Positions 43,466-52,395 are shown, counted from the first letter of the stretch. The stretch: 64,000 nucleotides of DNA from an uncultured Lachnospiraceae bacterium (GCA_900554415.1 USGU01000010.1:11138-75137); one strand, 5' to 3'. Numbers and translations are program-made. The notes: a model not told the origin generated them from the letters alone.

Positions 43466-44501
43466 GAGAGTAAAAATAGTAGGCGCATGTGTTCTGACGC
43501 TGGCAGTTACGCTTTCCGGTCTGGCATTGCCAAGAGCGTATGCAGCGAAGGCTGTAGATGTGAATCGGAAGTGTACGATTGAATTTAATTTACAGAACAA
43601 TGTATATGATGCAGCAACAGAGAATAAGAAAGGTGAAAAGGCAGAGGATTTCACAGAATTGAATACCCTGCCGGGTGGGGTTCAGGTTCATTTGTATCAG
43701 GTGGCTGAGATAAAGGAAACAGGAGCTTATGAAGAAGTCGAAGGATTTGATGATTTAAAGCTTGATAAAATTAGCGATAAGACCACTGCTGAAGAGTGGG
43801 CTGACAAGGCTGCTAAGGCTAGAGAGCTGATAGAGAAGGGAACTGAACCGGGCGCTAAGGACTCTGTTACCCTTAAAAATGGAACAGGCAAAATAACCGG
43901 ACTTGCAACTGGAATGTATCTGGTGGTTGCCGATGAAGTGAAATCATCGTATTTCACATACACTTTCAAGGAAAGCCTGATTTCCCTTCCGAATAACTAC
44001 TGGTATAACGGCGGCGGTAATGATGACTGGGTATATGAACTTACCGGAAGTAATGCAATCGGATTAAAACCAGACCGGGAAGAGAGATTAGGAAGTCTGG
44101 AAATCAACAAGACTTTGACATCATATAATGCAACTGTTGGCGGAGCGACATTTGTTTTCCATGTAAATGTAGAAAAGCTGGATGGAACCGTTACCAATAA
44201 TGTATATAAGATGGAATTTAACGGAGCTGGAAATGATAAACTTATCATTAACGATTTACCAGCAGGCGCAACCGTCACAGTAACAGAAGAGTACACCGGT
44301 GCAAGTTATAGGCTGAGTCCTGACAATGGCCCGCAGGTAACAAAGATTATCGCAGAGGAAGAAGAAGGTAATCCGGTTTCTGTAAGTTTTGTAAATGAAT
44401 ACAATGGCGGACAGAACGGTGGAACAGGTATTGTGAATCGCTTCTATATGAAAGATGGTTCTGTTGACTGTAAAAATGATTTGAAGCCGGAGGTGAACTA
44501 A
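43455..44501 (+). CDS. Accessory pilin-like secreted protein without sorting signal
   Basis: 348 residues. Signal peptide near 1-30 (RAYA-AK). Residues about 35-200 resemble the N-terminal pilin domain of SpaA-type pilins (VQVHLYQVAEI, TGKITGLATGMYLVVADEV). Residues 210-325 form a DUF7601/DUF5979-like Ig domain (LGSLEINKTL... VTVTEEYTG). The C-terminus (NRFYMKDGSVDCKNDLKPEVN) has neither an LPXTG-like motif nor a membrane span. It may be a pilus component attached through its N-terminal domains or a decoy relic. Two tandem ATGs follow GGAGG; the first (43455) is favoured. Confidence 0.8.
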   Translation: MMNRRVKIVGACVLTLAVTLSGLALPRAYAAKAVDVNRKCTIEFNLQNNVYDAATENKKGEKAEDFTELNTLPGGVQVHLYQVAEIKETGAYEEVEGFDDLKLDKISDKTTAEEWADKAAKARELIEKGTEPGAKDSVTLKNGTGKITGLATGMYLVVADEVKSSYFTYTFKESLISLPNNYWYNGGGNDDWVYELTGSNAIGLKPDREERLGSLEINKTLTSYNATVGGATFVFHVNVEKLDGTVTNNVYKMEFNGAGNDKLIINDLPAGATVTVTEEYTGASYRLSPDNGPQVTKIIAEEEEGNPVSVSFVNEYNGGQNGGTGIVNRFYMKDGSVDCKNDLKPEVN

Positions 44502-44505
44502 GAGA

Positions 44506-45021
44506 ATGATGAACAAATTAAGTAAGAAAACTATTTGCCTCGCAGCGGCAGCCCTGGCTTTGACCGGAACTTTGGCAGTAGGAAGTGCTTATGCTTATTT
44601 CACAACTTACTCCGAGGCGAAAGGCAATGTGGTCTTTGAGTTAGGTGAAACCCGTACAGAGCCACATGAAGAGGTAATAGGTGGAAAGAAAATCGTTTCT
44701 ATAGAAAATACAGGAGATTATGATTGTTACATCCGTATTCGAGCTTATGCCGGAAATAATTACAAACTGACTTATGAAGATGATGGTTCCGGTAAATGGT
44801 ATGATGGCAAAGATGGTTACTGGTATTACAGAGATATCCTTACAGTGGGAAGTTTTAGTGAGAAGGTAAATGTCATTCTTCCACAGGAACTTTTGAAGGA
44901 TGTAACCGATGAAAAGGATTTGAATGTCATTGTTATTCAGGAATGTACGCCAGTACAGTATGATGACAATGGAGAACCATATGCAGACTGGGATGTAACA
45001 TTTGAGGACAGCAGGTCTTAG
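44506..45021 (+). CDS. SipW-dependent TasA/CalY-like fibre protein 1
   Basis: 171 residues. The signal peptide, ending GTLAVGSAYAYFTTYSEAKG, has the typical AYFT form of SipW-type substrates such as TasA, TapA and CalY (camelysin). The mature part is a beta-rich, acidic domain (IVSIENTGDYDCYIRIRAYAG). GGAGGTG precedes the tandem ATGs. It would be cleaved by the SipW-type peptidase encoded downstream and may build or decorate extracellular fibres. Confidence 0.83.
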   Translation: MMNKLSKKTICLAAAALALTGTLAVGSAYAYFTTYSEAKGNVVFELGETRTEPHEEVIGGKKIVSIENTGDYDCYIRIRAYAGNNYKLTYEDDGSGKWYDGKDGYWYYRDILTVGSFSEKVNVILPQELLKDVTDEKDLNVIVIQECTPVQYDDNGEPYADWDVTFEDSRS

Positions 45022-45040
45022 AAAGGAAGTGTGATAGAAA

Positions 45041-45784
45041 ATGAAAAAGAAGAGAAAAAAATTTCCGAAAAAATCTATCCTGCTCCTTTCTGCATCTGCT
45101 ATCCTTCTTGTGGGAAGTACCGTAGGAAGTACCCGTGCAGCACTTACTTATTATAGTGAAAATTATGTTGCCGGGGTAGAGTTATCCAGTATCGGGGTAA
45201 GCCTTCTGGAAAATGGCGAAATTGTCAGCAGCCGGGATTATCTGGATAATGGTGAATGGCAGGGCGAAGCGGAAGGAACTTTGCTGGATGGTTTCGTAAA
45301 GAAGAATGGAAAGATTGTTCCGGGAAAGAAATATGACGAAGTTCTGAGCGTAAAGAATTCAGGAAATATTGATTCTTATGTCCGTGTTACAGTAAGAACA
45401 AGCTGGAGAGATAAAGAAGGCAAGGATGTTCCGGTAACCACACTGGATCCGTCATTGATTGATATTCATTTTCTGGAAGAAAATGGATGGGTAGAAGATA
45501 CGGATGCTGCTACTGCAGAACGAAGAGTGCTTTATTTAAATCATGCACTTGCAGCGGGTGAGACAGTAGATTTTGCGGATTCTATTCGGATTAAACCGGA
45601 AATTCGTAATAAAATGACAAAGAAAACAGAAGTAACAGATGCTGGTACAACGTATACATACGAATATGAATACAATGGATATACGTTCCAGGTATCGGCT
45701 GAGGTAGACGCAGTACAGACACACAACGCAGCAGACGCTGTGAAGAGTGCATGGGGCGTGGATATCTCGAAACTAGGCTTATAA
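45041..45784 (+). CDS. SipW-dependent TasA/CalY-like protein 2
   Basis: 247 residues. A basic head and the signal LLVGSTVGSTRAALTYYSEN lead to a TasA-like beta domain (VLSVKNSGNIDSYVRVTVRTSW). The KNxGxxDxYVRV pattern is shared with the preceding gene, so the two are related subunits. AAAGGAAGTG precedes the ATG. No C-terminal anchor is seen. Confidence 0.82.
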   Translation: MKKKRKKFPKKSILLLSASAILLVGSTVGSTRAALTYYSENYVAGVELSSIGVSLLENGEIVSSRDYLDNGEWQGEAEGTLLDGFVKKNGKIVPGKKYDEVLSVKNSGNIDSYVRVTVRTSWRDKEGKDVPVTTLDPSLIDIHFLEENGWVEDTDAATAERRVLYLNHALAAGETVDFADSIRIKPEIRNKMTKKTEVTDAGTTYTYEYEYNGYTFQVSAEVDAVQTHNAADAVKSAWGVDISKLGL

Positions 45785-45800
45785 GGGGAGGTACAAGAAT

Positions 45801-46550
45801 ATGAAAAAGAAAGTATTGTGCCTTGTCATGGCAATGGTGCTGGTCGCAGGAAGCGGCTTTAGTGCAAAGGCAGAAGATTATCAGGGCAAAGATAACTGGG
45901 TTGCTGAATTTAACGGAAAAGAAATTACAAGTAATTTTAGCTCTGATGATTTGACAGATGAAGCTAAGAATATCCAGCCGGGTGACAGCATCACGTTGAA
46001 AGTAAAAATCAAGAATTCAGATTCCGCTAAGACAGACTGGTATATGACGAACCAGGCAATTCAGTCTCTGGAGGATGCAAAGGAAAGTGCAAGCGGTGGT
46101 GCTTATGAATACCGTCTTGCTTATACCGGTGCAAATGGAGAAGAAACTGAACTTTATAATAGTGAAACAGTAGGTGGTGAAAATGCTGCGAAGGATGAAG
46201 GATTACATCAGGCAACCAATTCGCTGACAGATTATTTCTATCTGGACCGTCTGGAAGATGGAGACGAAGGCGTCGTTACACTTCAGGTAAGAGTCAATGG
46301 TGAGACGATGGGAAATGGCTATCAGCAGACCCTTGCAAAGCTTCAGCAGACATTTGCAGTAGAAAAAGTCACAGAGACAACGGTTATCAATAAGCCGGGA
46401 GAAAATAAGCTTATCAAAAATGTAGTAAAAACCGGTGACACAGCAAAGACGCTTTTGTTCTGTGGTCTGGCGCTGGCAAGTGGAATTATTCTTCTGATAT
46501 TTGGTTTAATGACTTTGAAGAGACGGAAAAATGATGAGAGGGAGGCGTAG
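45801..46550 (+). CDS. Surface protein with VKTGD sorting signal
   Basis: 249 residues. Signal peptide (about 1-25, SAKA-ED), an extracellular beta-rich domain (KNSDSAKTDWYMTNQAIQSLED; SLTDYFYLDRLEDGDEG), then NVVKTGDTAKT (K210-D213), a membrane span and KRRKNDEREA. KTGD is an LPXTG variant used in this group, so it is probably wall-anchored or joined to the pilus. AGGGGAGG precedes the ATG. Confidence 0.78.
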   Translation: MKKKVLCLVMAMVLVAGSGFSAKAEDYQGKDNWVAEFNGKEITSNFSSDDLTDEAKNIQPGDSITLKVKIKNSDSAKTDWYMTNQAIQSLEDAKESASGGAYEYRLAYTGANGEETELYNSETVGGENAAKDEGLHQATNSLTDYFYLDRLEDGDEGVVTLQVRVNGETMGNGYQQTLAKLQQTFAVEKVTETTVINKPGENKLIKNVVKTGDTAKTLLFCGLALASGIILLIFGLMTLKRRKNDEREA

Positions 46551-46554
46551 CAGT

Positions 46555-47460
46555 ATGAAGAGAATGAAGAAAATATTTGTTGCGCTGCTCAGTTTTTCCT
46601 TAGTAATGGGAATGAATGTGATGTCTGCTTCGGCAGAAGAATATACCTATACGATTACCTTACATGCTGGTGATAAGGGCGCGCTTGATGGAGTGGAAGG
46701 CGGAACAGAAACCTTAACCGGCTGTCGGGCAGGAGACAGAGTTTCCTTTGATTTATCAAAAGTGACTGTCACAGACGATAAATATTATGTAAAAGGGGTG
46801 CGTCTCAGTGGACGTGATAATGAGGAAGTTGCACCGGCATTTTATGTAGAAGGTGACGCAGATTATGTAGTTGCCTATGGAATTAAGGGTGACACAGTTG
46901 GTTATACAGTAAACTATCAGGATGAAGCTGGGAATGAATTAGATGCAAGTGCTACATTCTATGGCAATGTAGGTGACAAACCAGTGGTAGCTTATAAATA
47001 TATTGATGGTTATATTCCACAGGCACTTGCCCTTACAAAGACATTGAGTGACAATGAAGCGGAAAATGTATTTACTTTCGTATATCATCCGGCAGACCCG
47101 GAAACCGTAACAATTATCGGTGAAGGTACCACAACAATTGTTAATGTACCTGGAACAGCGGGAATACCTGCGACTCCGGGAACTGGAACTGGAACTGGTA
47201 CAGGAACCGGCACTGGAACAGCGACTGAGCCGGGAACAACAACGGAACCAGGAACGGATGAGAATGTAGATGTGACACAGCCGGATGATCTTATTGATTT
47301 GGATCCGAACCAGACACCAGCATCCGATGTGGATTTGAACAATCAGAATCTGACTGAGGCAGAAGGCTTCCCGATGGCGGTTGCAACTGTAATTGGAGTT
47401 GGAGCACTCGGAGCATTAATCGTTTTGATGCTGATTTTGAGAAAGAGACTGAGAGCATAA
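46555..47460 (+). CDS. MucBP-type surface protein with Gly-Thr repeat stalk
   Basis: 301 residues. Signal peptide (about 1-27, MSASAEE). A MucBP-like domain lies at about 120-185 (YTVNYQDEAGNELDASATFYGNVGD to VFTFVYHP), suggesting mucin or glycan contact. A PGTGTGTGTG-type repetitive stalk (about 205-240) leads to a C-terminal membrane span and RKRLRA. No LPXTG-like motif is visible, so it would be membrane-anchored. The ATG at 46555 follows GGAGG; an in-frame upstream ATG lies in the previous gene. Confidence 0.78.
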   Translation: MKRMKKIFVALLSFSLVMGMNVMSASAEEYTYTITLHAGDKGALDGVEGGTETLTGCRAGDRVSFDLSKVTVTDDKYYVKGVRLSGRDNEEVAPAFYVEGDADYVVAYGIKGDTVGYTVNYQDEAGNELDASATFYGNVGDKPVVAYKYIDGYIPQALALTKTLSDNEAENVFTFVYHPADPETVTIIGEGTTTIVNVPGTAGIPATPGTGTGTGTGTGTGTATEPGTTTEPGTDENVDVTQPDDLIDLDPNQTPASDVDLNNQNLTEAEGFPMAVATVIGVGALGALIVLMLILRKRLRA

Positions 47461-47481
47461 ATATCATACAAGACGGAACGA

Positions 47482-47512
47482 GGATAGGCACTATTTTAGT
47501 GTCTGTCCCTTT
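47482..47512 (+). terminator. Hairpin between structural genes and signal peptidases
   Basis: GGATAGGCACT pairs with AGTGTCTGTCC (11 bp with G-U pairs, 5-base loop) followed by CTTTT. A possible attenuator. Confidence 0.5.
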
Positions 47513-47548
47513 TCCATATAAAGGGATACTGTCAGAAAGGACAATATT

Positions 47549-48097
47549 GTGAGTAAAAAGAGAGAAACAGAGAGTGCGAATAAGCACAGGAAAAATCCAG
47601 GTGGAGTGTTCTGCAGTACACTGGGAACACTCGCACTGGTTCTTTTAATTTTGGTTTGTGTACCGCTTACGGTGCCGCGTATGCTTGGCTATCATATTTA
47701 CACAGTAGTAAGTGGAAGTATGGAGCCGGCAATTCCAGTGGGCAGTCTGGTCTATATTAATAATATGACACCGGAGGATGTGCAGGAAGGAGATGTCATT
47801 GCATTTTACGGAGTGACAGATGGAAGTTCTATCATTACCCATCGTGTAGTGACGAACAGTACGATTATGAGTGAATTTATCACCAAGGGAGATGCAAACG
47901 AGGAAAATGATATGAATCCGATTCCGTACAGTCACTTTATCGGAAAAGTAGTGCTGACAGTGCCGAAGATGGGGGGTCTTGCACAGACATTTACCAGTAC
48001 ATCAGGTAAAATTGCTGCGGCATGTATGATTGCGTTGGCGGTTGTTCTCCATATTATTGCTGCGATAGTCGGAACAAGAGGGGAGCAGGAAGAATAG
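47549..48097 (+). CDS. sipW: Signal peptidase I, SipW (ER) type
   Basis: 182 residues from a GTG start with AAAGGA upstream. Membrane helices are at about 23-45 and 155-178. Catalytic Ser57 in SGSMEP and His98 in ITHRV, in place of Lys, mark the SipW/archaeal/ER class that processes TasA- and CalY-like proteins. The two TasA-like genes lie upstream in the same cluster. The stop codon shares a base with the next start. Confidence 0.92.
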   Translation: MSKKRETESANKHRKNPGGVFCSTLGTLALVLLILVCVPLTVPRMLGYHIYTVVSGSMEPAIPVGSLVYINNMTPEDVQEGDVIAFYGVTDGSSIITHRVVTNSTIMSEFITKGDANEENDMNPIPYSHFIGKVVLTVPKMGGLAQTFTSTSGKIAAACMIALAVVLHIIAAIVGTRGEQEE

Positions 48098-48600
48098 TGA
48101 AACGAAGATTTTTGGGTAAATACGATGGGAAGAAGGAAGGATGGTTCCGTCAATTTAAAGAATTAATTATCATTTTTGTATTGATTGTTCTGGCTTTTCA
48201 CTTCGTAATTGGTGCTTCGTTTGTGAAGGGAACATCTATGAATCCAACACTTGAGGATAAAAAGCTGGTGTTTTATCTACGGATTGTGCCGGAATATAAG
48301 CGGGGAGATATTATTTCCGTGAGGATGCCATCGGGTGAGTACTATGTGAAACGAGTTGTTGCGGTTGCCGGAGATGAAGTTGACATCCACGATGGAAAAT
48401 TTTATCTGAATGGAGTTGAACAGGAGGAGCCTTATAGTGTTGGTATGACGGAAGCAGAAGGGACAACGATTACATATCCTTATGTTGTAGAAGAAGGAAG
48501 AGTGTTTGTCATGGGGGATAACCGTGAGGATTCTATGGATTCAAGAACATTTGGAACAGTGATGCGGAGTCAGATAAAAGGAAAGTTGTTGTTTTATTAA
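48097..48600 (+). CDS. lepB: Signal peptidase I, bacterial Ser-Lys type
   Basis: 167 residues. One N-terminal membrane helix (about 20-43). Ser47 in GTSMNPTLE and Lys85 in YYVKRVVAVAGDEV form the Ser-Lys dyad; GDNREDSMDSRTFG is the C-terminal family box. It processes ordinary Sec signal peptides, including perhaps the pilins here. The GTG start overlaps the sipW stop by one base. Confidence 0.93.
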   Translation: MKRRFLGKYDGKKEGWFRQFKELIIIFVLIVLAFHFVIGASFVKGTSMNPTLEDKKLVFYLRIVPEYKRGDIISVRMPSGEYYVKRVVAVAGDEVDIHDGKFYLNGVEQEEPYSVGMTEAEGTTITYPYVVEEGRVFVMGDNREDSMDSRTFGTVMRSQIKGKLLFY

Positions 48601-48613
48601 GATATTTCAGGAT

Positions 48614-48643
48614 AAAAGACCGGAAACGGTCTTTTTATTTTTG
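48614..48643 (+). terminator. Terminator after the signal peptidase genes
   Basis: AAAAGACCG pairs with CGGTCTTTT around a GAAA tetraloop, then a T-rich tract. Confidence 0.85.
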
Positions 48644-48690
48644 CGTATGAATAGATTAAAGTGGAATAGATGAAAATGTGAGGAATGATT

Positions 48691-48900
48691 ATGAAGGATA
48701 AGAAAACACCATGGATTCTGAAATTTTTTCTGCGTGCGGTATTGGGAGCAGGTATTATTTTATTTGTAAATCAGGTACTTTCTGATAAAAATATTGCAGT
48801 GGCAGTCGCTGTTAATATGTATTCTGTTGCAGTGGCGGGGGCTCTAGGTGTACCGGGAATCTGCGCGATGTACGGGATTTTACTGTATCAGATTATGTAA
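48691..48900 (+). CDS. BofA-like sigma-K processing inhibitor family protein
   Basis: 69 residues, two predicted membrane segments (about 10-30 and 40-65) and the BofA-type end AGALGVPGICAMYGILLYQ. In Bacillus BofA restrains SpoIVFB processing of pro-sigma-K. The ATG at 48691 follows GAGGA at six bases. The gene has its own terminator upstream, so it may not belong to the pilus operon. Confidence 0.85.
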   Translation: MKDKKTPWILKFFLRAVLGAGIILFVNQVLSDKNIAVAVAVNMYSVAVAGALGVPGICAMYGILLYQIM

Positions 48901-49147
48901 AAAATGAGCGGCTGACAGTCTTTGTCAGTTTATCACAAAACCAATTTTTTAGGGGATATAAGACTGGACAAATGTCAGTGAAGGTCATATAATCTGTCTT
49001 ACAAGAAAGACATGTGAGAATCAAAAAAACGTTTTTGGTGGCATTATAATAGCAGCTTGTCAGTAATTATAAAGTCACATCTCAGGGAATCAGATGATTC
49101 CGGTTTATGCCATTCGGCAGTTAATTCAAAGAAACTAAGAACAAAAT

Positions 49148-50155
49148 ATGTGGACAAGTATGTCAGAAAGGAGTAACGAAAGGATAACAGATGAACTTTT
49201 AATTTGCGATTCAGAAGAAGCATATGTGAAAAGGCTTGCAGAGTTCCTGCTTTTAAAAAAGGAGGTAGCAGTAGGCGTGCGAACCTGCTCGCTGCCGGAG
49301 AATGTGGAGCATTTTACAGAAATAGGTAATGTAAAAGTCTTGTTGATAAGCGAAGAGGTTCCATATCATGAAAGAAAGCGTGTGTTTGCAGGAAAGAGGA
49401 TTGTTTTAACAAGAGAACATTGTGCTGACTTGGGAATCGAAGAAACAGAATTGAATAAGTATCAGTCTGTCAATCATATTGTGAAAATCATTGTACAGAC
49501 ACTTTCGGAACATCCATCGAGTATCTTAAGGAGAAAATATGGACGAAAGAAAATAATAGGGGTGTATTCCCCGATACATCGGATTGGTAAAACAACCTTT
49601 GCGCTGAAGTTTGGGAAAGAACTGGCAGAAGGTGAGAATGTTCTGTATCTGAATATGGAAGCATATGCCGGTTTTGGAGGCTATTTTCCATGGAAAGAAG
49701 GAGAGGATTTATCACATTTGTTGTACTACTCCCGTCAGGAGAATGATACGCTTGGTGTGCGTATGACATCTATGATACACAGAATGGGAAGTCTCGATTA
49801 TGTATTACCAATTAAAGTTACGACAGATTTGCAGGCGGTCACTACGGAGGAGTGGCAGAATCTTTTCAGACGGCTGTCGAAGGAGAGCATATATGAAACA
49901 TTGTTGATTGATATTGGTGATTCCATAGGTGATATCATGGGACTACTGGAAATGTGTGACTGGATTTTTGTTCCTTATGCAGAGGACATCTATGCGAAAG
50001 CCAAGATGGAACAATGGCAGTATATGCTGGAAGTACTAAAAAGACAGCATTTGAATCAAAGTGAAATTCGAATCAATATGGAACAGAATATGCGACAGGC
50101 AGTGGCAGAAGCAATCACGGAATTACAAAAGCGGGAAGGCATGAGTGGATGTTAA
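49148..50155 (+). CDS. TadZ/CpaE-like pilus-localisation ATPase
   Basis: 335 residues. An N-terminal receiver-like part (to about 130) is followed by a MinD/ParA-like domain. The Walker A region reads SPIHRIGKTTFAL; the GG of the usual KGGxGKT is replaced by HR. The DIGDS block around 255 is in the Walker B-like place. TadZ anchors the Tad (Flp) pilus machine at specific cell sites. No good ribosome binding site precedes the ATG at 49148 or that at 49160, so the start is unsure. It overlaps the CpaF gene by seven bases. Confidence 0.8.
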   Translation: MWTSMSERSNERITDELLICDSEEAYVKRLAEFLLLKKEVAVGVRTCSLPENVEHFTEIGNVKVLLISEEVPYHERKRVFAGKRIVLTREHCADLGIEETELNKYQSVNHIVKIIVQTLSEHPSSILRRKYGRKKIIGVYSPIHRIGKTTFALKFGKELAEGENVLYLNMEAYAGFGGYFPWKEGEDLSHLLYYSRQENDTLGVRMTSMIHRMGSLDYVLPIKVTTDLQAVTTEEWQNLFRRLSKESIYETLLIDIGDSIGDIMGLLEMCDWIFVPYAEDIYAKAKMEQWQYMLEVLKRQHLNQSEIRINMEQNMRQAVAEAITELQKREGMSGC

Positions 50156-51018
50156 GGGCAGAAGAATTACATGAGCAGATAATTGCAAGAATGGATTTAT
50201 CCACAGAGCCTACCGATGAGAAACTTCAGGAACTGATTCATGAGGTTTTGGAAGAACATTCGCAGAAGGAATTTATTCCTTTGAGAGAAAAAGCAGTTTT
50301 GGGAAAAGAATTGTTTAATGCTTTGCGGAAATTAGATATATTACAAGAATTGTTAGAAGATGAAACTATAACCGAAATTATGATAAATGGGGTAGAAAAT
50401 ATATTTATTGAGCAAAATGGAAACATTTTTATTTCTGAAAAAAGGTTCTTATCAAAAGGAAAGCTAGAAGATATTGTGCAGCAGATGGTTGCAGAGTGTA
50501 ACCGTGTTGTCAATGAATCCACTCCGATTGTGGATGCAAGGCTAAAGGATGGCTCCAGGGTGAATGTGGTGCTTCCACCGATTGCTTTAAATGGACCGAT
50601 TGTGACGATTCGAAAGTTCCCGAAGGAACGGATTACCATGCGGCGTTTGCTGTCATACGAGGCAATCAGTGAAGAAGCAGCAGGATTTCTTATAAGGCTG
50701 GTAAGAGCCAGGTATAACATATTCATCAGTGGTGGGACGAGTTCTGGAAAAACGACATTTTTAAATGTTTTATCGGATTATATTCCGCAGGAGGAACGAA
50801 TTATTACGATTGAAGATAACGCAGAACTTCAGATAAAAGGACTGCCAAATCTGGTGAGGCTGGAGGCGAGAAATGCCAATCTTGAAGGAGAAGGTGAAAT
50901 CAGTATCCGGGATTTGATACGTGCTGCTTTGCGAATGAGGCCGGACAGAATTATTGTGGGAGAAGTCCGTGGAGAAGAAGCAATCGATATGCTGCAGGCT
51001 TTTATATGTACTATATAA
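50149..51018 (+). pseudogene. CpaF/TadA pilus ATPase, 3' end lost at an insertion junction
   Basis: About 287 genuine residues of a CpaF-type secretion ATPase: ITEIMINGVENIFIEQNG, VDARLKDGSRVNVVLPP, Walker A GGTSSGKTT, Glu box TIEDNAELQI and Walker B RPDRIIVGEVRG. The frame then reads EAIDMLQA and abruptly FICTI-stop. Normal family members continue MNTGHDGSLSTGHANS with the His box and about 100 more residues. Everything after about 51,008 is AT-rich and unrelated, so the gene is split by inserted DNA. The rest of the Tad locus is not in the window. Confidence 0.88.
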
Positions 51019-51060
51019 TAATTATATATATAACGTATATAAGGATGGAAAATATAGATT
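51000..51060. mobile_element. Predicted left end of an integrated element in cpaF
   Basis: Similarity to CpaF stops near 51,008. The adjoining DNA (51009-51060) is extremely AT-rich with short dyads (TATATA-3-TATATA). This is the likely attL of the recombinase-encoding element; the right end is not in the window. Confidence 0.6.
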
Positions 51061-51083
51061 AGAGGGAGAGACATAGGAACGAT

Positions 51084-51392
51084 ATGAACATTAAGTATAG
51101 GTTATTGTGTAAAAGGTTAATAGAGGAAAGGAAGAGAGTAGGTGTCATTCAATATTATAATGTACTGTTCATAATGGAGTTAGTGTCAGATAAAGACATA
51201 TGGTCTTTAGAACAGTGGGTGAATGGTATAAATAACATATATATGAAAGATATACATAATTGGTGTAGAATACATTTTGTTAAATATCACACTGTATTTG
51301 TTTACAGGAAAGAGTATCCGGTAAAAGCAAATATTTGGAATGGGTATTCATATATAAGGTGGCGGATGGAGCGGATGATGAATTTGGGATAA
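51084..51392 (+). CDS. Hypothetical protein, 102 residues, element end
   Basis: Not recognised. A basic, aromatic-rich protein (MNIKYRLLCKRLIEERKR, then WCRIHFVKYHTVFVYRKEYP and YSYIRWRMERMMNLG). AGGAACG lies upstream of the ATG, a weak ribosome binding site. AT-rich with no clear homologue; it may be a small element gene or a chance frame. Confidence 0.4.
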   Translation: MNIKYRLLCKRLIEERKRVGVIQYYNVLFIMELVSDKDIWSLEQWVNGINNIYMKDIHNWCRIHFVKYHTVFVYRKEYPVKANIWNGYSYIRWRMERMMNLG

Positions 51393-51478
51393 GATAAAAT
51401 AGTGATTGCATGAAAGAGAGCTTTAAAGCAGGGTGTTCTTTTGAAAGTATGGATAGAATAAAGGCTGAAGGCTCTGCG

Positions 51479-52393
51479 CTATTCGTTTGGCAGAGCCTGA
51501 GTATTCTCCTGATCCGTAGAAAATAAATCTAACTGACCTTCTGGAGTGGAACTTTGACCGGATTCATCTTCAGTTGATGGTTCTCTTTTTTTGGGTGTTT
51601 TATGAGTGTATAATTTCTCAAAAGGAAGTGAATACTTGGATTTTTTATTGTATTCTAGTAAAAGAGCTTCTGCGAATCCTAATGAACCGGCACGACGTTC
51701 TCTGGCAGTACGACTGATTTCTCTGACAGAGACACGCCCAACTTTTTCTTTAAAGGTGTCATCTTTCATTGTTTCTCCATAAGCATTATCCAGACGGGCA
51801 ATAGCATTAAGCATATTGGAACTAAAGGACATAGGAGCACCTTCCCATGTGGCAACACAAAGGCGTAAAACACGATCAAGAGTGTGAAAACCATATTTTT
51901 CATAGATATTAATTAAAGTGGATACAGCACATATACCTCCGGGGCGAGAGGAAGAAGTAATAGTGAGATCATATGATTCAACAAGGTCACGAATAATAAG
52001 TTCTCTATCATTACCAGCTTCAATATTAGCCATGAATATTTCATAAGGTAATAACGATTTGACATATTTCATCTGATTTGCAAAAATATCTGCTTCTTGG
52101 GTGTAAACAAGATCATCATAAACCATACACCAGACAGGAGTTTCTCTTGATCCAGAGACGAGAGCAACAATCTCTATAGTGTGTTGTCCGTTGAACACAT
52201 AATTTATCCCATCACGTCTACTTACTTTTACAGGGTTTATCTGATAAAGGTCAAAATTAGCTGCAGCACGCTGAACGTGTTTGATGGAAAGATTACGTTG
52301 ATAATCTTGATTTGAACATAAATTTTTAATAGGTATTTGCTCAAAATGCACTTGGGGAACAAACTTTTGTAAATCTTCGGTATTTCCATCCAT
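51479..52393 (-). CDS. ParB-like/DUF6551-type protein
   Basis: 304 residues. Residues about 10-90 resemble the ParB/sulfiredoxin nucleotide-binding fold (FEQIPIKNLCSNQDYQRNLSIKHVQRAAANFDLYQINPVKVSRRDGINYVFNGQHTIEIV), with the GQHT box as expected for DUF6551-like members. The rest is helical with a Lys-rich, then acidic tail. It may bind DNA or use CTP in element maintenance. GGAGG lies ten bases before the ATG. Last gene of the recombinase cassette, two bases after the previous stop. Confidence 0.75.
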   Translation of the reverse strand: MDGNTEDLQKFVPQVHFEQIPIKNLCSNQDYQRNLSIKHVQRAAANFDLYQINPVKVSRRDGINYVFNGQHTIEIVALVSGSRETPVWCMVYDDLVYTQEADIFANQMKYVKSLLPYEIFMANIEAGNDRELIIRDLVESYDLTITSSSRPGGICAVSTLINIYEKYGFHTLDRVLRLCVATWEGAPMSFSSNMLNAIARLDNAYGETMKDDTFKEKVGRVSVREISRTARERRAGSLGFAEALLLEYNKKSKYSLPFEKLYTHKTPKKREPSTEDESGQSSTPEGQLDLFSTDQENTQALPNE

Positions 52394-52395
52394 AA

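Noticed and set aside
47170..47225. GGAACT-type short repeats that could look like CRISPR or a phase-variable tract
   Set aside because: They encode the Gly-Thr stalk of a surface protein in frame, with no spacers; unit length is a multiple of three so slippage would not shift the frame.
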